Assembly (NCBI GenBank): GCA_026770025.1
Contig: JAMXDE010000024.1
Coordinates: forward strand, 558,001-622,000
From: Craspedostauros australis
Lineage: Eukaryota; Bacillariophyta; Bacillariophyceae; Mastogloiales; Achnanthaceae
Direction of reading: 5' to 3'
Length of the DNA: 64,000 nt
Shown here: in pieces, positions 40,466 through 50,955 of the stretch
How positions within the stretch are numbered: the first letter of the stretch is position 1
Layout: each line of letters begins with the position of its first letter
Notes under the pieces: model-generated
Told to the model about the DNA's origin: nothing
The model's database searches: none
The model's input: only the letters and a program-made list of their open reading frames with translations
Position numbers and translations under genes: made by a program

Positions 40466-41358
40466 TAGGATGAACCCTCCTACGCTGATTCTTGTGTTCT
40501 TGTCTCCTGCATATTCGCTATCGCAGAAGAGCTCCATGTCCCAGCCGTCGTCGTCTGGACGCGCTGGATGGATCTTCAATCTGTAGTGTTGTGTATTGAT
40601 CACGTATTTGATGATCCGATACATCTCCTTCATTGCGGCCTTGGTGGGCCCGATCAATACCTTGGAGAGTTCTCTCACGGGGTTCGCGATATCTGGTCGC
40701 GAGTGCTTGATGAGGAAGAGTAGCATACCAACGCCTTGGCGGTATTCAGCATGTTCTTCCGGTCCGACCTTCTGTAGTCCGTTGTCTTGGGATGGTCGTA
40801 CGATGATTTGACCTGGGGTTCCCGGTGTTGTATAGCGTTGCATCTTTTCAACCTTGGTTCCGAACTCTTCAATGAGGTGTCAGATGAGATGTGGTTGACG
40901 CAACGTTGCTCTAGTCTTGTCATGGTTCAACTCGATGTTGCAACTGAGGTAGTCGCCGAGTCCGCGCTCGATGGTTACCTTGAACTTGCTGCCTTGGATG
41001 TCCTTCAGGAATCCCTCCAATGCCTTGGAGTCTCCGCAGCAGAAGCAATCGTCCACGTAGATGGCTACAATCATGCTTCCTTCGTTCGTCTTCCTGTAGA
41101 ACAGGCACGGGTCTGCTTTGCTCTGTTCGACGTTGATGTTCTTGAGGGTCAACACCAACATCTTGAACCACTGCCTGGCGCTCTGCACAAGTCCGTAGAT
41201 TGGCTTATGTAGGGTCAGGGCTTCGTCTGGTTGATAATCCATCCCATCAGGACAGTTCATGTAGATCTCCTCATCGAGGTCTCCGTGTAGGAATACCGTT
41301 ACGACGTCGACGAGTGAGCAGTCCATCTTCTTGATCAGCATGATCACCATCATGACTC
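40466..41358 (-). pseudogene. Copia reverse transcriptase fragment, old copy
   Basis: The minus strand encodes the RT region of an element-1-like pol (VMMVIMLIKKMDC through YVDDC to ISVGGFIL), continuous with 36836-37260 once the transposon is removed. A CGA-to-TGA change in the LIRHLI region breaks the frame near 40880. The upstream part (gag, integrase) is absent: the sequence ends abruptly at 41358 against a plus-strand LTR. Confidence 0.88.
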
Positions 41359-41838
41359 TGTCGAGATGTACATGTGAGTATATGTCGAGATGTACGTGTA
41401 TGTGCATCGTTCACCTGTTATTCTCTCATACGCACTTGAACGGTACAACTACATTCGTGACGATAGTATGCTGTGATTCGTCAGAATTGCAGAGGAAATG
41501 GAACACACGGAAATGAGCAGAATGTCTGGAGGAAATTTGCAATCGACGATTTCTGGGAGAATCAGAATATCGTCCGTCCATGCATCAATGGTACCAAGCG
41601 AATCTCGAGGTACTTCCCAACTAAACCTGAGATGACGATACCATCTGACAGACTACTGCATCACCAATGGAACGTGACATCTGGAGAGCAGAAGGACACC
41701 TACTGACGTCGACAGGATGTCATCATGTCACCATGTCAACATCTGTCTCCATGTCAGAGCAAGAGGCAAAGATCTGATGACCGAAGGACATCGAGATCAT
41801 GGATACAGGAGGTGAAGTTCAAATGGTAAGTACTCATG
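41359..41838 (+). repeat. Plus-strand LTR of element-1 family, first part
   Basis: It starts TGTCGAGATGTACATG like the element-1 LTR and runs to the CTCATG where element 2 is inserted; the rest is at 49250-49574. Together they make about 805 bp. No internal element-1 sequence follows, so it behaves as a solo LTR, but its two outer flanks (TGACTC and CTCCTG) are not a target duplication. Confidence 0.85.
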
Positions 41839-42667
41839 TGTCAGGAATCGGGTGTTCTGAAACACCATATTGCCGCACCTCCCAGGAGTAAGGAGCCGAA
41901 TGTCATGATATGCTACATTACCGCAACTCCCACCTTTGGATCTTTGTGACAGAAAAATGTGAGCTGCACGTGTTCTGATGATGGAGAACGACACGTGCCG
42001 AATGCGAACCGTACCTTGGCGTTCGTGACCTCAATACAGGAATGCCAATCACACGTGAATGTCGCAGGGGGCAGGGATGTTGGAATCGTGACCAACATCA
42101 CGATACGAGCGACTACGGCCCCCATGTCGCAACCAATGAGAAAAGAGTACTGGAGGAAGGCCGATGTCACGAAGAGTGAGATGGCCTATGAACGAACCTG
42201 GTATGAGGAACCTCCAGGAAGCCGGTGAAGTGATCGGCGAAGTAAGTGGAGAAACGACAGGCGAAACATCGGAGATGATCGGAGATGATCGGAGATGTGT
42301 GATGGTCGAGGAGCTGAATGAGCTCCCAACCGAGGTGTTCCCGTGACGAATGGGAGACCGTGATCTGGTTGAATGGACCGACCTGTGTGATGCCTACGAC
42401 TCGGCGATGTCTAAAGCATCGAAACTATCAGCGGAGGACAACGAGCTTTTGTGCACGAACATGGGGTACTCGGTGGAGCATGCATGTCCATGATGAATTT
42501 GCAATGAATGCAAGATGGATGCATGCTAGACCAACAGAGGGACCCATGGCAATCTCAGGAGGAGATTGGACTTTGCAATTGAGAGCGATGAAGAGCTCAC
42601 AGTTCAGAGAAGTAGATTCTAACAAACGATTAGTTCTCTACTATCATACCACCCCGGATTTCCAACA
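41839..42667 (+). repeat. 5' LTR of element 2
   Basis: 829 bp, TG...CA, apparently identical to 48415-49243. Confidence 0.92.
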
Positions 42668-42745
42668 CGTTTCGAAACGTTACGATTGAAATCCTACGTT
42701 TCACCCCGCACCAACAAGCCATCATCCACCTTCATCATCATCATC

Positions 42746-45700
42746 ATGAGTACCTACGAGACCAAGTCCGACAAGATCGTCTACTTCGACGGTAAAAAGG
42801 AGAACTGGAAGTTCTGGCACGCCAAGTTCCTCTGTCGCGCTAACCGTCGTGGTTACCGCGACATGCTCTTGAAGCCCTACTCCGATGTGAAGGTGACTGC
42901 TCCCTCCACCGCAGCCGAGTCCCTGGTCGCAACCATCAAGCCTGATCCAGGCGCCAAACTCAAAGCGGGTACCAAGTCCGGTACCAAACCAAGCGCTGCG
43001 GATCTAGCGGAGTACAAGGCAGCAATGGCAAGGTTCGCCTTCGAGGAACTGACCATGGCGATGAACCATGATTCGAAGGAAGGCAAGATCGCCTTCGAGG
43101 CGGTGTGGGGATGCGAGGGCATGCTGAATGGAGGAGGAGATCCTCATGCAGCTTGGGTGGCCCTCGGTCGCATTTACGAGCAGCGCACTGCGCCTATGAA
43201 GGCAAAGTTGCTGGCGGAGCTCAATGCGATGCGATTGAAGAAGGGAGAGAATCCGGATCTCTTCTTGACGGACATGGAGGTCCTTCGCAACCGACTAATC
43301 GACCAGGAGGTGGTCATCGATGCGGAGCAGTTCAACATGCTCGTGCTCAACGCTCTCTGCCGCGAGTACGAGATGGACGTGAAGCTGCTCGAACTCAAGT
43401 TCCACGGAAAGGAACGAGAGATGACTGTGGGCGACATCCGCGAAGCTGTGAGCCTAACCTACGACCGCCACCATCTCAAACATGGTTATAAGCGCGCAGG
43501 CAACAGCAGCAACGAGGAGCTCGCTCTGTTCGGAGCTGGACAGTTCAAGGGAAACTGTCGCAACTGCGGTGCCTACGGGCACAAGAAGGCGGACTGTCGT
43601 GCGCCAGCCAAGGGAGGCAACAACAAGAGTGGCGGTGGGTCCAAGAAGAAGGGCAACCACGCCGACGCCAAGGGCGGATCCAAGAAAGGCGGATTCGACG
43701 GCAAATGCAACTACTGCGGGAAGGCAGGGCACAAAATCGTCCAATGCTTCAAGCTGAAGGCAGCAATGAAGGAAGCAGAGAGCGCCAACATGGCGATGGA
43801 CGGCGACGACGCGATGGACGATATGGCACTCGTCATCGCAGACGGTGGTTTCGTTGAGATCGACGATCTCGATGAGATCGAACTCGAGGATGGACTCGAA
43901 GAGGATCTCTTTGAAATCATGGAGTCGTACCCTTCGACCGAGAGAGTCGAACCACCAACCAACCAAGACATTCGCGACCTCATGAACGATGACTTGCTCG
44001 AATCAGACGAGAGCATCGGGATCACCGAAGTCGCAATGCCAGGGGTCGATGTCAACAATGCGCCACCAGCGCAAGAAGAGGAAGCAACCGGCACTCGCAT
44101 GAGCAGCGCCATTGACTACTTCCTGCGTGACGAGATCGACCGCGTGTGTGAACGCAGCAGGATGGATGCATGGTGTCCAATCTGTCTCGCGCGTGGAGCG
44201 ATGTATTCGTGGTGCATGGAGTGCACCGAATTCAACGTGTTCAAGATCCGGGCCCCATGGGCGTTCAGAAAGATTCCGACAACCACCGACCCGGAAAGGA
44301 TTCGCCGTCGTGCGATCCTGAGCCGATTCGACTCAGTGGAGGACGCCGTGAGGATCTCACTATCCAACGTCATGGAGGCTGTGCAAGTCCGAATCAATGA
44401 CGCACTTCTGTGCTACGACGTCAGGAGGGAATCCATTCGGGAGAAAGCCTACTGCTTGGGAACCCGAGAGCTCTACTACATGCTCACCCAAATTGGGTTC
44501 CACGGAGCATACGACATATCGCTCAAAATCGTGGTCATCAACGAACTGCTCGAAGAGCGCAGACTGCCACTACTTCCCAAACACCTCATTTTGCGGATGA
44601 GCCGCTTGTGTACCCAACGCGTCTCATGGATGAGAGGCTGGGACGACACCGAAGTAAGAGACGGCTTGGAGTGCCCGGAACTCCCAAAAGTCAGACCGAT
44701 GGCAGGAAGCCCGGAATACAAATTCGAGCTGATGGAACACTTCGAACAAGCAAGGTTCGGACACGAAATGGCCATGGTGATCGAAGATCACGAGTCGAAT
44801 GAGAGCAACCGAGAGCTGGTTGCACCAGACCAACATGAAGCTAACACATGGTTGGGGGATACCGGCGCGTCTTGCCACTTGACTAACAACGATGAGGGCA
44901 TGACTAACGTGCGCCTCTCGAACTTCTCTGTGAAAGTGGGGAGCGGAAAATTCCTCCGCGCCACTAAGGTCGGTGATCTACGCATGCGAGTGATGCAGAA
45001 GGACGGCAAGAGCGCCATCATCATCCTGAAGGGAGTGCGTTACGTGCCTAAGCTCTGGGTCAACCTGTTGAGCATCGGCAAGGCGCTCCATAATGGATTC
45101 AACATCAGTAACAAGGGCGTGATCATTGCACTGGATAAGAATGGGCAGCGCATCCGATTCGATCGGATCATGGCAACTCACAGCGGATTCGTGCTCGGTG
45201 TGAACATGGTACCTGCCCCCAAGAGCGAAGAGATGGCGAACATTGGGCTCGACACAAAGAAGCCCATGGATGTGAATAAGCTCCATAAAATGCTAGGCCA
45301 CGTTGACTCTTACACGATCTCCAGGACGGCGAGACAATATGGATGGAATATCACTGGGACTCTTAACCCATGCGAGGACTGCGCGATCGGGAAGGCGAAG
45401 CAAAAACGCCTGACCAAAACTCTCCAACTACGAGCGAAGAAGGTCGGAGAACGACTCTTCATGGATACTTCAAGTGTCCAAGCAACGAGCTTCGGACATG
45501 GGAAGTACTGGTTGCTGGTCATTGACGACTACAGTGACTATTGCTGGAGCTACTTCGTTAAAGAAAAGAGCGAAGTCGGTCCCAAACTACTATCATTGTT
45601 GAAGTGGCTATCAGGCAATCAACAAGTGACAGTGAAGAATGTCAGATGTGACAATGCCGGAGAGAACTACAGCGCAGAGGCGCTATTACTAAGAGCAGGC

Positions 45701-46633
45701 TTCGCCCCAACCTTCGAGTACACTGCCGCATCAACTCCTCAACAGAATGGAAGAGTGGAACGGAAATTCGCGGTTCTCTATGGAAAGGTCAGGTCAATGC
45801 TGAACCAGGCGCACCTACCGAGACAACTGCGCGGCAAACTATGGGCAGAGGCAGCAAGGAACGCAACGCAGATCGAGAACATCATCGAGACTAAGTCGAG
45901 AGATCCAGCGTGCCTGCTACTCAATGGACAGACCCCAACCTATGCGAAAGGATTGCGTATCTTCGGGGAGATCGGAATGGTCTACATCGGCAGTCGCGCA
46001 ATCAAAGCGAAACTGGATGACAGGTCCAAGCCAGCCATGTTCGTCGGGTACGGACAGTCTCATGCGAATGGCGTATACCGCATGATGAATCTGGCAACCA
46101 CGAGAATCCTAATCACCAGAGACGTGACATGGATGAACCAGTCGTACGGGCAATTCAAAGGCGTTGAGAATGCCAACAGAACACAAATGGTGGATCTGGA
46201 AGACGACGACTTCGATGCCGGAGCAGCACTCCGCAATACGAAGGTTACTTGGGAGCATGACACGAGTATCGCAAGAGAAGCGAAGACCGTATCATCTGAT
46301 CGAAGCAGAGAGCCCGGAACCAACTACGAAGATACAGCAGGCTATGCATCGAAGCAAGATGAACTGCTACCTGCCCAAGGAGACGATCCATCGGACGATG
46401 AACACGACGATGAATCCGGAAGGGACGACACACGAGTGACTCGAAGACAAGCCGCGGAAGGCAGAGAGATCGAGCAACCCCCAGCGAGACCTGTGGCAAA
46501 GATGTCAAGAATGCTACGGGGTTTGGTCCCATACAACAACCCACCAGGATATGAATCCGACTCGGAATCAAGCAGTGGAAACGATGAACCAGCTGAGGCA
46601 GCTGAGACGATCCATGCAACTACGGGCGAATGA
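42746..46633 (+). CDS. Copia gag-protease-integrase part, element 2 (ends in TGA)
   Basis: This is 1295 aa from the first ATG (MSTYETKSDK); the frame is open to 42686 without an ATG. Gag is followed by two CCHC knuckles (CRNCGAYGHKKADC, CNYCGKAGHKIVQC). A region with paired cysteines (WCPICLARG...WCMECTEF) and a helical domain comes next (44100-44650), then protease WLGDTGASCH, the integrase zinc domain (HKMLGHVDS...CEDC) and the catalytic core ending QQNGRVERK. The frame stops at TGA (46631-46633), and the same frame then stays open through reverse transcriptase and RNase H to 48376. The stop therefore separates integrase from reverse transcriptase. Confidence 0.93.
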   Translation: MSTYETKSDKIVYFDGKKENWKFWHAKFLCRANRRGYRDMLLKPYSDVKVTAPSTAAESLVATIKPDPGAKLKAGTKSGTKPSAADLAEYKAAMARFAFEELTMAMNHDSKEGKIAFEAVWGCEGMLNGGGDPHAAWVALGRIYEQRTAPMKAKLLAELNAMRLKKGENPDLFLTDMEVLRNRLIDQEVVIDAEQFNMLVLNALCREYEMDVKLLELKFHGKEREMTVGDIREAVSLTYDRHHLKHGYKRAGNSSNEELALFGAGQFKGNCRNCGAYGHKKADCRAPAKGGNNKSGGGSKKKGNHADAKGGSKKGGFDGKCNYCGKAGHKIVQCFKLKAAMKEAESANMAMDGDDAMDDMALVIADGGFVEIDDLDEIELEDGLEEDLFEIMESYPSTERVEPPTNQDIRDLMNDDLLESDESIGITEVAMPGVDVNNAPPAQEEEATGTRMSSAIDYFLRDEIDRVCERSRMDAWCPICLARGAMYSWCMECTEFNVFKIRAPWAFRKIPTTTDPERIRRRAILSRFDSVEDAVRISLSNVMEAVQVRINDALLCYDVRRESIREKAYCLGTRELYYMLTQIGFHGAYDISLKIVVINELLEERRLPLLPKHLILRMSRLCTQRVSWMRGWDDTEVRDGLECPELPKVRPMAGSPEYKFELMEHFEQARFGHEMAMVIEDHESNESNRELVAPDQHEANTWLGDTGASCHLTNNDEGMTNVRLSNFSVKVGSGKFLRATKVGDLRMRVMQKDGKSAIIILKGVRYVPKLWVNLLSIGKALHNGFNISNKGVIIALDKNGQRIRFDRIMATHSGFVLGVNMVPAPKSEEMANIGLDTKKPMDVNKLHKMLGHVDSYTISRTARQYGWNITGTLNPCEDCAIGKAKQKRLTKTLQLRAKKVGERLFMDTSSVQATSFGHGKYWLLVIDDYSDYCWSYFVKEKSEVGPKLLSLLKWLSGNQQVTVKNVRCDNAGENYSAEALLLRAGFAPTFEYTAASTPQQNGRVERKFAVLYGKVRSMLNQAHLPRQLRGKLWAEAARNATQIENIIETKSRDPACLLLNGQTPTYAKGLRIFGEIGMVYIGSRAIKAKLDDRSKPAMFVGYGQSHANGVYRMMNLATTRILITRDVTWMNQSYGQFKGVENANRTQMVDLEDDDFDAGAALRNTKVTWEHDTSIAREAKTVSSDRSREPGTNYEDTAGYASKQDELLPAQGDDPSDDEHDDESGRDDTRVTRRQAAEGREIEQPPARPVAKMSRMLRGLVPYNNPPGYESDSESSSGNDEPAEAAETIHATTGE

Positions 46634-48376
46634 GACTTCCATTCGAACATATCCATGTTCAATCGAGATGTGGCGAGTCTAATGATCGACACCACGGAAG
46701 GGAGAATGAGGCTGGATGAATTCATCGCAGCGAACCAACGAGTCGAGAGAGGGGATTGGAACGAGACGTCCGAGCATGCATACACAGCTATGATGCTGGA
46801 CCCTACCACCTTTGAGGAATGCTGGGATCATGCGGATCCAGCGAAGCGAAGGAAATGGCGGGAGGCCATCGATAAGGAGTTCTACGATATGACGAGACGA
46901 GGAGTCTGGCAGAAGATCAAGAAGAACAAGATGCCGAGGGATCGGCGATGTGTGAAGACGAAGTGGGTCTTCAAGGAGAAGAGGAATGGAGTCTTTCGCG
47001 CCAGGTTGGTTGCCTGTGGATACTCGCAGATTGCTGGAGTGGATTTCTCCGCTCATCACGCACCAGTGATCCACGATGCAACATACCGAGTGATGCTGAC
47101 TATGAAGATGCTATTGAAGACAGACAGCATCATCATCGACTTCGAAACCGCCTTCCTGCATGGAGACCTCGAGGAAGAGATCTACATGCAATGCCCCAAG
47201 GGAATGGAGCATGAACCGGACGAATGCCTGCTACTGAAGAAGACCATCTACGGGTTGGTTCAGAGCGCAAGGCAGTGGAATAAGAAGCTTGTGGACATCC
47301 TGATCAAGCTTGGTTTCCGGCAGAGCAAGGTAGACCCATGCCTGCTAATTCGGAATCGGGAAGGGAATCTCGTCCTCATCGGGACGTACGTCGATGATTG
47401 CCTGTGCATCGGAAGCACCCTCGAACTGAAGCGACTGGTGAAGGACATCAAGCGCGAACGATTCGGAATCAAGATCGAGGATGGACTCGAAGACTACTTG
47501 AGTTGCCGGATCGAGTTCAACGAGAGCGAAACCAACTGCTGGGTGAACCAGCCACACATCATCAAGAACATGACGGACACATTCAAAAGCGATGTGACGA
47601 AGCTTCAACGATATGGAACCCCAGGCACACCAGGCCAAGGGATCCAGAGGAACAGTGAAGCACCCAAGGTCGACAAGGATCGACACAGCAGATACCGCAG
47701 TGGAGTGGGCATGCTACTATACCTGGTGAAGCATTCGAGACCAGACATCGCGAATGCAGTCCGAGAGCTCACGAAGGTGTTGGATGGACCAACGATCACA
47801 GCATACAAGGAGATGCTGAGAGTGATGAAGTTCGTGTCAGACACGAGAGAATACGGATTGAGGATGGAGCCCAAGCCGTTGAACAACAACGCATGGAAGA
47901 TCGTGGTGTACACCGACAGCAAGTTCGCTGGAGACAAGGACAACCGCATCAGCGTTGGAGGACATCTGGTCCTGCTGCAAGGAGTGCCTATCATCTGGAG
48001 ATCGAAGGCGCAACGCAGCGTGACACTGAGCTCGACCGAGGCCGAGTATGTCGCACTGTCAGAAGCTGGAAAGGAGATCCGCTTTTTGACTCAACTGATG
48101 GAGGACATCGGGTTGAAGATGGAGAAACCTGCAGATGTGATGGTCGACAACGTGGGGGCGATCTTCATCGCCACCAATCCATCGACATCAGCGAGAACGA
48201 GACACATCGATATACGCAACCACTTCATCAGAGAGCTGATTGCTAACAAGGAGGCGAGAGCTCGATTCGTGAAGTCAGAGGATAACATCTCCGACGGGTT
48301 CACGAAGAACACAAAGAAGGAGATCTATGATCGACACAAGGGGAGCATCATTCAGCCCAGATCGGCATTGGACTGA
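46634..48376 (+). CDS. Copia reverse transcriptase-RNase H part, element 2
   Basis: This continues the gag-pol frame after the TGA at 46631. An internal ATG at 46655 could start a 573-aa protein, but Copia reverse transcriptase is normally made as part of the polyprotein. Motifs: KWVFKEKRNGVFRARLVACG, the finger-palm block HAPVIHDATYRVM, YVDDC, the connection region PGTPGQGIQR, and RNase H (TDSKFAGDKDNRIS, LSSTEAEYVALSEA). All are intact. Expression would need readthrough of the TGA, internal initiation, or help from another copy. Confidence 0.93.
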   Translation, partial: DFHSNISMFNRDVASLMIDTTEGRMRLDEFIAANQRVERGDWNETSEHAYTAMMLDPTTFEECWDHADPAKRRKWREAIDKEFYDMTRRGVWQKIKKNKMPRDRRCVKTKWVFKEKRNGVFRARLVACGYSQIAGVDFSAHHAPVIHDATYRVMLTMKMLLKTDSIIIDFETAFLHGDLEEEIYMQCPKGMEHEPDECLLLKKTIYGLVQSARQWNKKLVDILIKLGFRQSKVDPCLLIRNREGNLVLIGTYVDDCLCIGSTLELKRLVKDIKRERFGIKIEDGLEDYLSCRIEFNESETNCWVNQPHIIKNMTDTFKSDVTKLQRYGTPGTPGQGIQRNSEAPKVDKDRHSRYRSGVGMLLYLVKHSRPDIANAVRELTKVLDGPTITAYKEMLRVMKFVSDTREYGLRMEPKPLNNNAWKIVVYTDSKFAGDKDNRISVGGHLVLLQGVPIIWRSKAQRSVTLSSTEAEYVALSEAGKEIRFLTQLMEDIGLKMEKPADVMVDNVGAIFIATNPSTSARTRHIDIRNHFIRELIANKEARARFVKSEDNISDGFTKNTKKEIYDRHKGSIIQPRSALD

Positions 48377-48414
48377 ACATGGTGGATGATATGGTCGGAG
48401 CGGCAATGGAAGGG

Positions 48415-49243
48415 TGTCAGGAATCGGGTGTTCTGAAACACCATATTGCCGCACCTCCCAGGAGTAAGGAGCCGAATGTCATGATATGCTACATTACCGC
48501 AACTCCCACCTTTGGATCTTTGTGACAGAAAAATGTGAGCTGCACGTGTTCTGATGATGGAGAACGACACGTGCCGAATGCGAACCGTACCTTGGCGTTC
48601 GTGACCTCAATACAGGAATGCCAATCACACGTGAATGTCGCAGGGGGCAGGGATGTTGGAATCGTGACCAACATCACGATACGAGCGACTACGGCCCCCA
48701 TGTCGCAACCAATGAGAAAAGAGTACTGGAGGAAGGCCGATGTCACGAAGAGTGAGATGGCCTATGAACGAACCTGGTATGAGGAACCTCCAGGAAGCCG
48801 GTGAAGTGATCGGCGAAGTAAGTGGAGAAACGACAGGCGAAACATCGGAGATGATCGGAGATGATCGGAGATGTGTGATGGTCGAGGAGCTGAATGAGCT
48901 CCCAACCGAGGTGTTCCCGTGACGAATGGGAGACCGTGATCTGGTTGAATGGACCGACCTGTGTGATGCCTACGACTCGGCGATGTCTAAAGCATCGAAA
49001 CTATCAGCGGAGGACAACGAGCTTTTGTGCACGAACATGGGGTACTCGGTGGAGCATGCATGTCCATGATGAATTTGCAATGAATGCAAGATGGATGCAT
49101 GCTAGACCAACAGAGGGACCCATGGCAATCTCAGGAGGAGATTGGACTTTGCAATTGAGAGCGATGAAGAGCTCACAGTTCAGAGAAGTAGATTCTAACA
49201 AACGATTAGTTCTCTACTATCATACCACCCCGGATTTCCAACA
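48415..49243 (+). repeat. 3' LTR of element 2
   Basis: 829 bp, directly after a GGAAGGG purine tract, apparently identical to the 5' LTR. Confidence 0.92.
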
Positions 49244-49574
49244 CTCATGGAGTAGGAACCAGTAGTGAACAAACGGAGTATCGAATGCGGAAGTATGCAT
49301 CGAACGAGAAGTATCGTGTAGCACAAGTACATGATATTGAGAGAGAGAGAGAGAGAGAGAGAATACGAAGAGCGGCGAGAGAGCATCTCGCGTACCGACT
49401 GATAGTCGGAGACTGAATCTACGAAACAGACAAACGCACCGAGAGCATTGGGCAAGAGAACGAACGGACACCGAGAGGATCGGAGCGCCAACGTAATGAA
49501 ATAGCAAACGAACAACTATCAACCAACACCATCTTCCACGATCGTAGGGATCCGAGGTCCGGAACTTGCCAACA
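49244..49574 (+). repeat. Plus-strand LTR of element-1 family, second part
   Basis: This begins with the duplicated CTCATG and continues the LTR broken at 41838, including the GA microsatellite (about 49339-49361), to the terminal TTGCCAACA at 49574. Confidence 0.85.
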
Positions 49575-50955
49575 CTCCTGGGCAGCTTTCACTGTCTCGG
49601 CCTGTCTTGTGGGTGGATGCTTCAGACCCGGTAGAGCTGCTGGTGGTGGTAGCATTGGAAAAAACTCTTGCGTTCCACAATGGCAGTTAGCCACTTGGTG
49701 TTATGTGCACGTTTGGCGCATCTCTTGAATCGGTTGAAGGCCTTCATCATTTTCTTGGTGAGTTCTGCGTTGATGAACATCCTATCAAGGGTTTGGTCGA
49801 GGGATGATTCTTTCTTGACTTAGATAGATCCTACCCATTGGCAATGTGGTAGATGAATAGTCCTGTGTTGATGTTCCTTGCAATGTTGTCTGGGTTTGTG
49901 AAGTTGGTCTTGATGGCTCCTGGGGACATGGTGGGGGTTCCTTCATGGATGGAACTCACCAGGTCAGGGAGTGTCATCACCTCTGCAAGGATCTTGGGTA
50001 GGAAGAGGTTGAAGATCATGGCAGTTTTGATGCTGATTCCAAACTCTTGCTTGAGATTGGTGAATGCATCCCAGGTGGTCTTATGGATGTGGCACACCAA
50101 TGTGGAGTTGTAGGTTTTCCTTTTGGTTCCATGCATCAATGATGATGTGGTGTTGGAAAGCTACCTCAATGAAGTCCTTTCCAATATCCAGGAAGGAGAC
50201 CAATGAGGGTCCATCCGTTGGGGTGCCTGATGTATTGTTGAGGAGGGCAGAGAGTTTGGGGTCCTTGGGGTTGGTCTTGAAGGTTTGAGTTGAGTCTTCT
50301 GGGCCCCACTTGGAGGATCCCCTGGTGGAGGGAACGACATGGTTGGTCAGAGTCATCTTGCAGGGTCAAGAAGCTTGACAATCTTGTTGCAACTGTTAAT
50401 CTAATAGAGACCAAATGTAATGGCTGAGGTCTTGTTTGCTGTGTTGAGCTGTAGGCAGAGGCTTGATTGCAAGCTGTTGAACCCAAGGTCTTTGGATCAC
50501 AAGTAGTCAATTGAGAATACTGATTATGGGTGAAGAAACATATGGATTATGAGTGTTATTGTTATGTTTCCTGTCTTGGGGAGGTTCTTCTACGGTTGCC
50601 TTCAAGAAGGGCCATACAAGATGTGTAGCCCAAGTACTGTCGGAGGAATCCTTTCGTCGAGTGAGGAGGGAGGCGAAGGTTGTCGGTGCGCGCTCCTGTG
50701 GGGTGCTGTTCCCTTGGTCTGGCAGTTTTGCTCTGGTGCTGGGATCTCGTTGGGAAGAGGGGTTCGGTGACCAGGTCATCGGAATCTTTTGTTTTCTCTG
50801 TCTCTGGGGTCTGAAGATTCACTTCAATGACTCCTTTCTGTTTCCAAACGTGGACATATTTGAGACGTGGGTTGGACCAAACTGAATGGTATCGAGTCGT
50901 GGAACTTGATGAGTTCTCCATTGGGATGGTTGCTAGTTTGCTCAATTAAGACCAT
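49575..50955. other. Unassigned sequence between the transposon nest and the duplication
   Basis: Its composition differs from the neighbouring gene-rich DNA (T/G-rich on the plus strand). It holds fragmentary minus-strand frames (one described separately) but no recognised family. It ends exactly where the copy B duplication starts. Confidence 0.5.
49831..50356 (-). pseudogene. Frameshifted unknown coding remnant
   Basis: Two overlapping minus-strand frames (50356-50081 and 50139-49831) read like one protein broken by a frameshift near 50110-50140. The first ends with IGKDFIEVAFQHHIIIDAW, and the second carries on with KTTWDAFTNLKQEFGISIK and LFLPKILAEVMTLPDLV. No family was recognised; a decayed transposon protein or host gene fragment are both possible. 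Confidence 0.35.

Larger units (their letters stand above)
41839..49243 (+). mobile_element. Full-length Copia LTR retrotransposon, element 2
   Basis: The element is 7.4 kb with two 829-bp LTRs (TGTCAGG...CCAACA), a purine tract (GGAAGGG) before the 3' LTR and a 6-bp target duplication CTCATG (41833-41838 and 49244-49249). The two LTRs encode identical short frames at a constant offset (6576) and I saw no difference between them, so insertion is very recent. It is nested in an LTR of the element-1 family and belongs to a clearly different subfamily. Confidence 0.94.
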
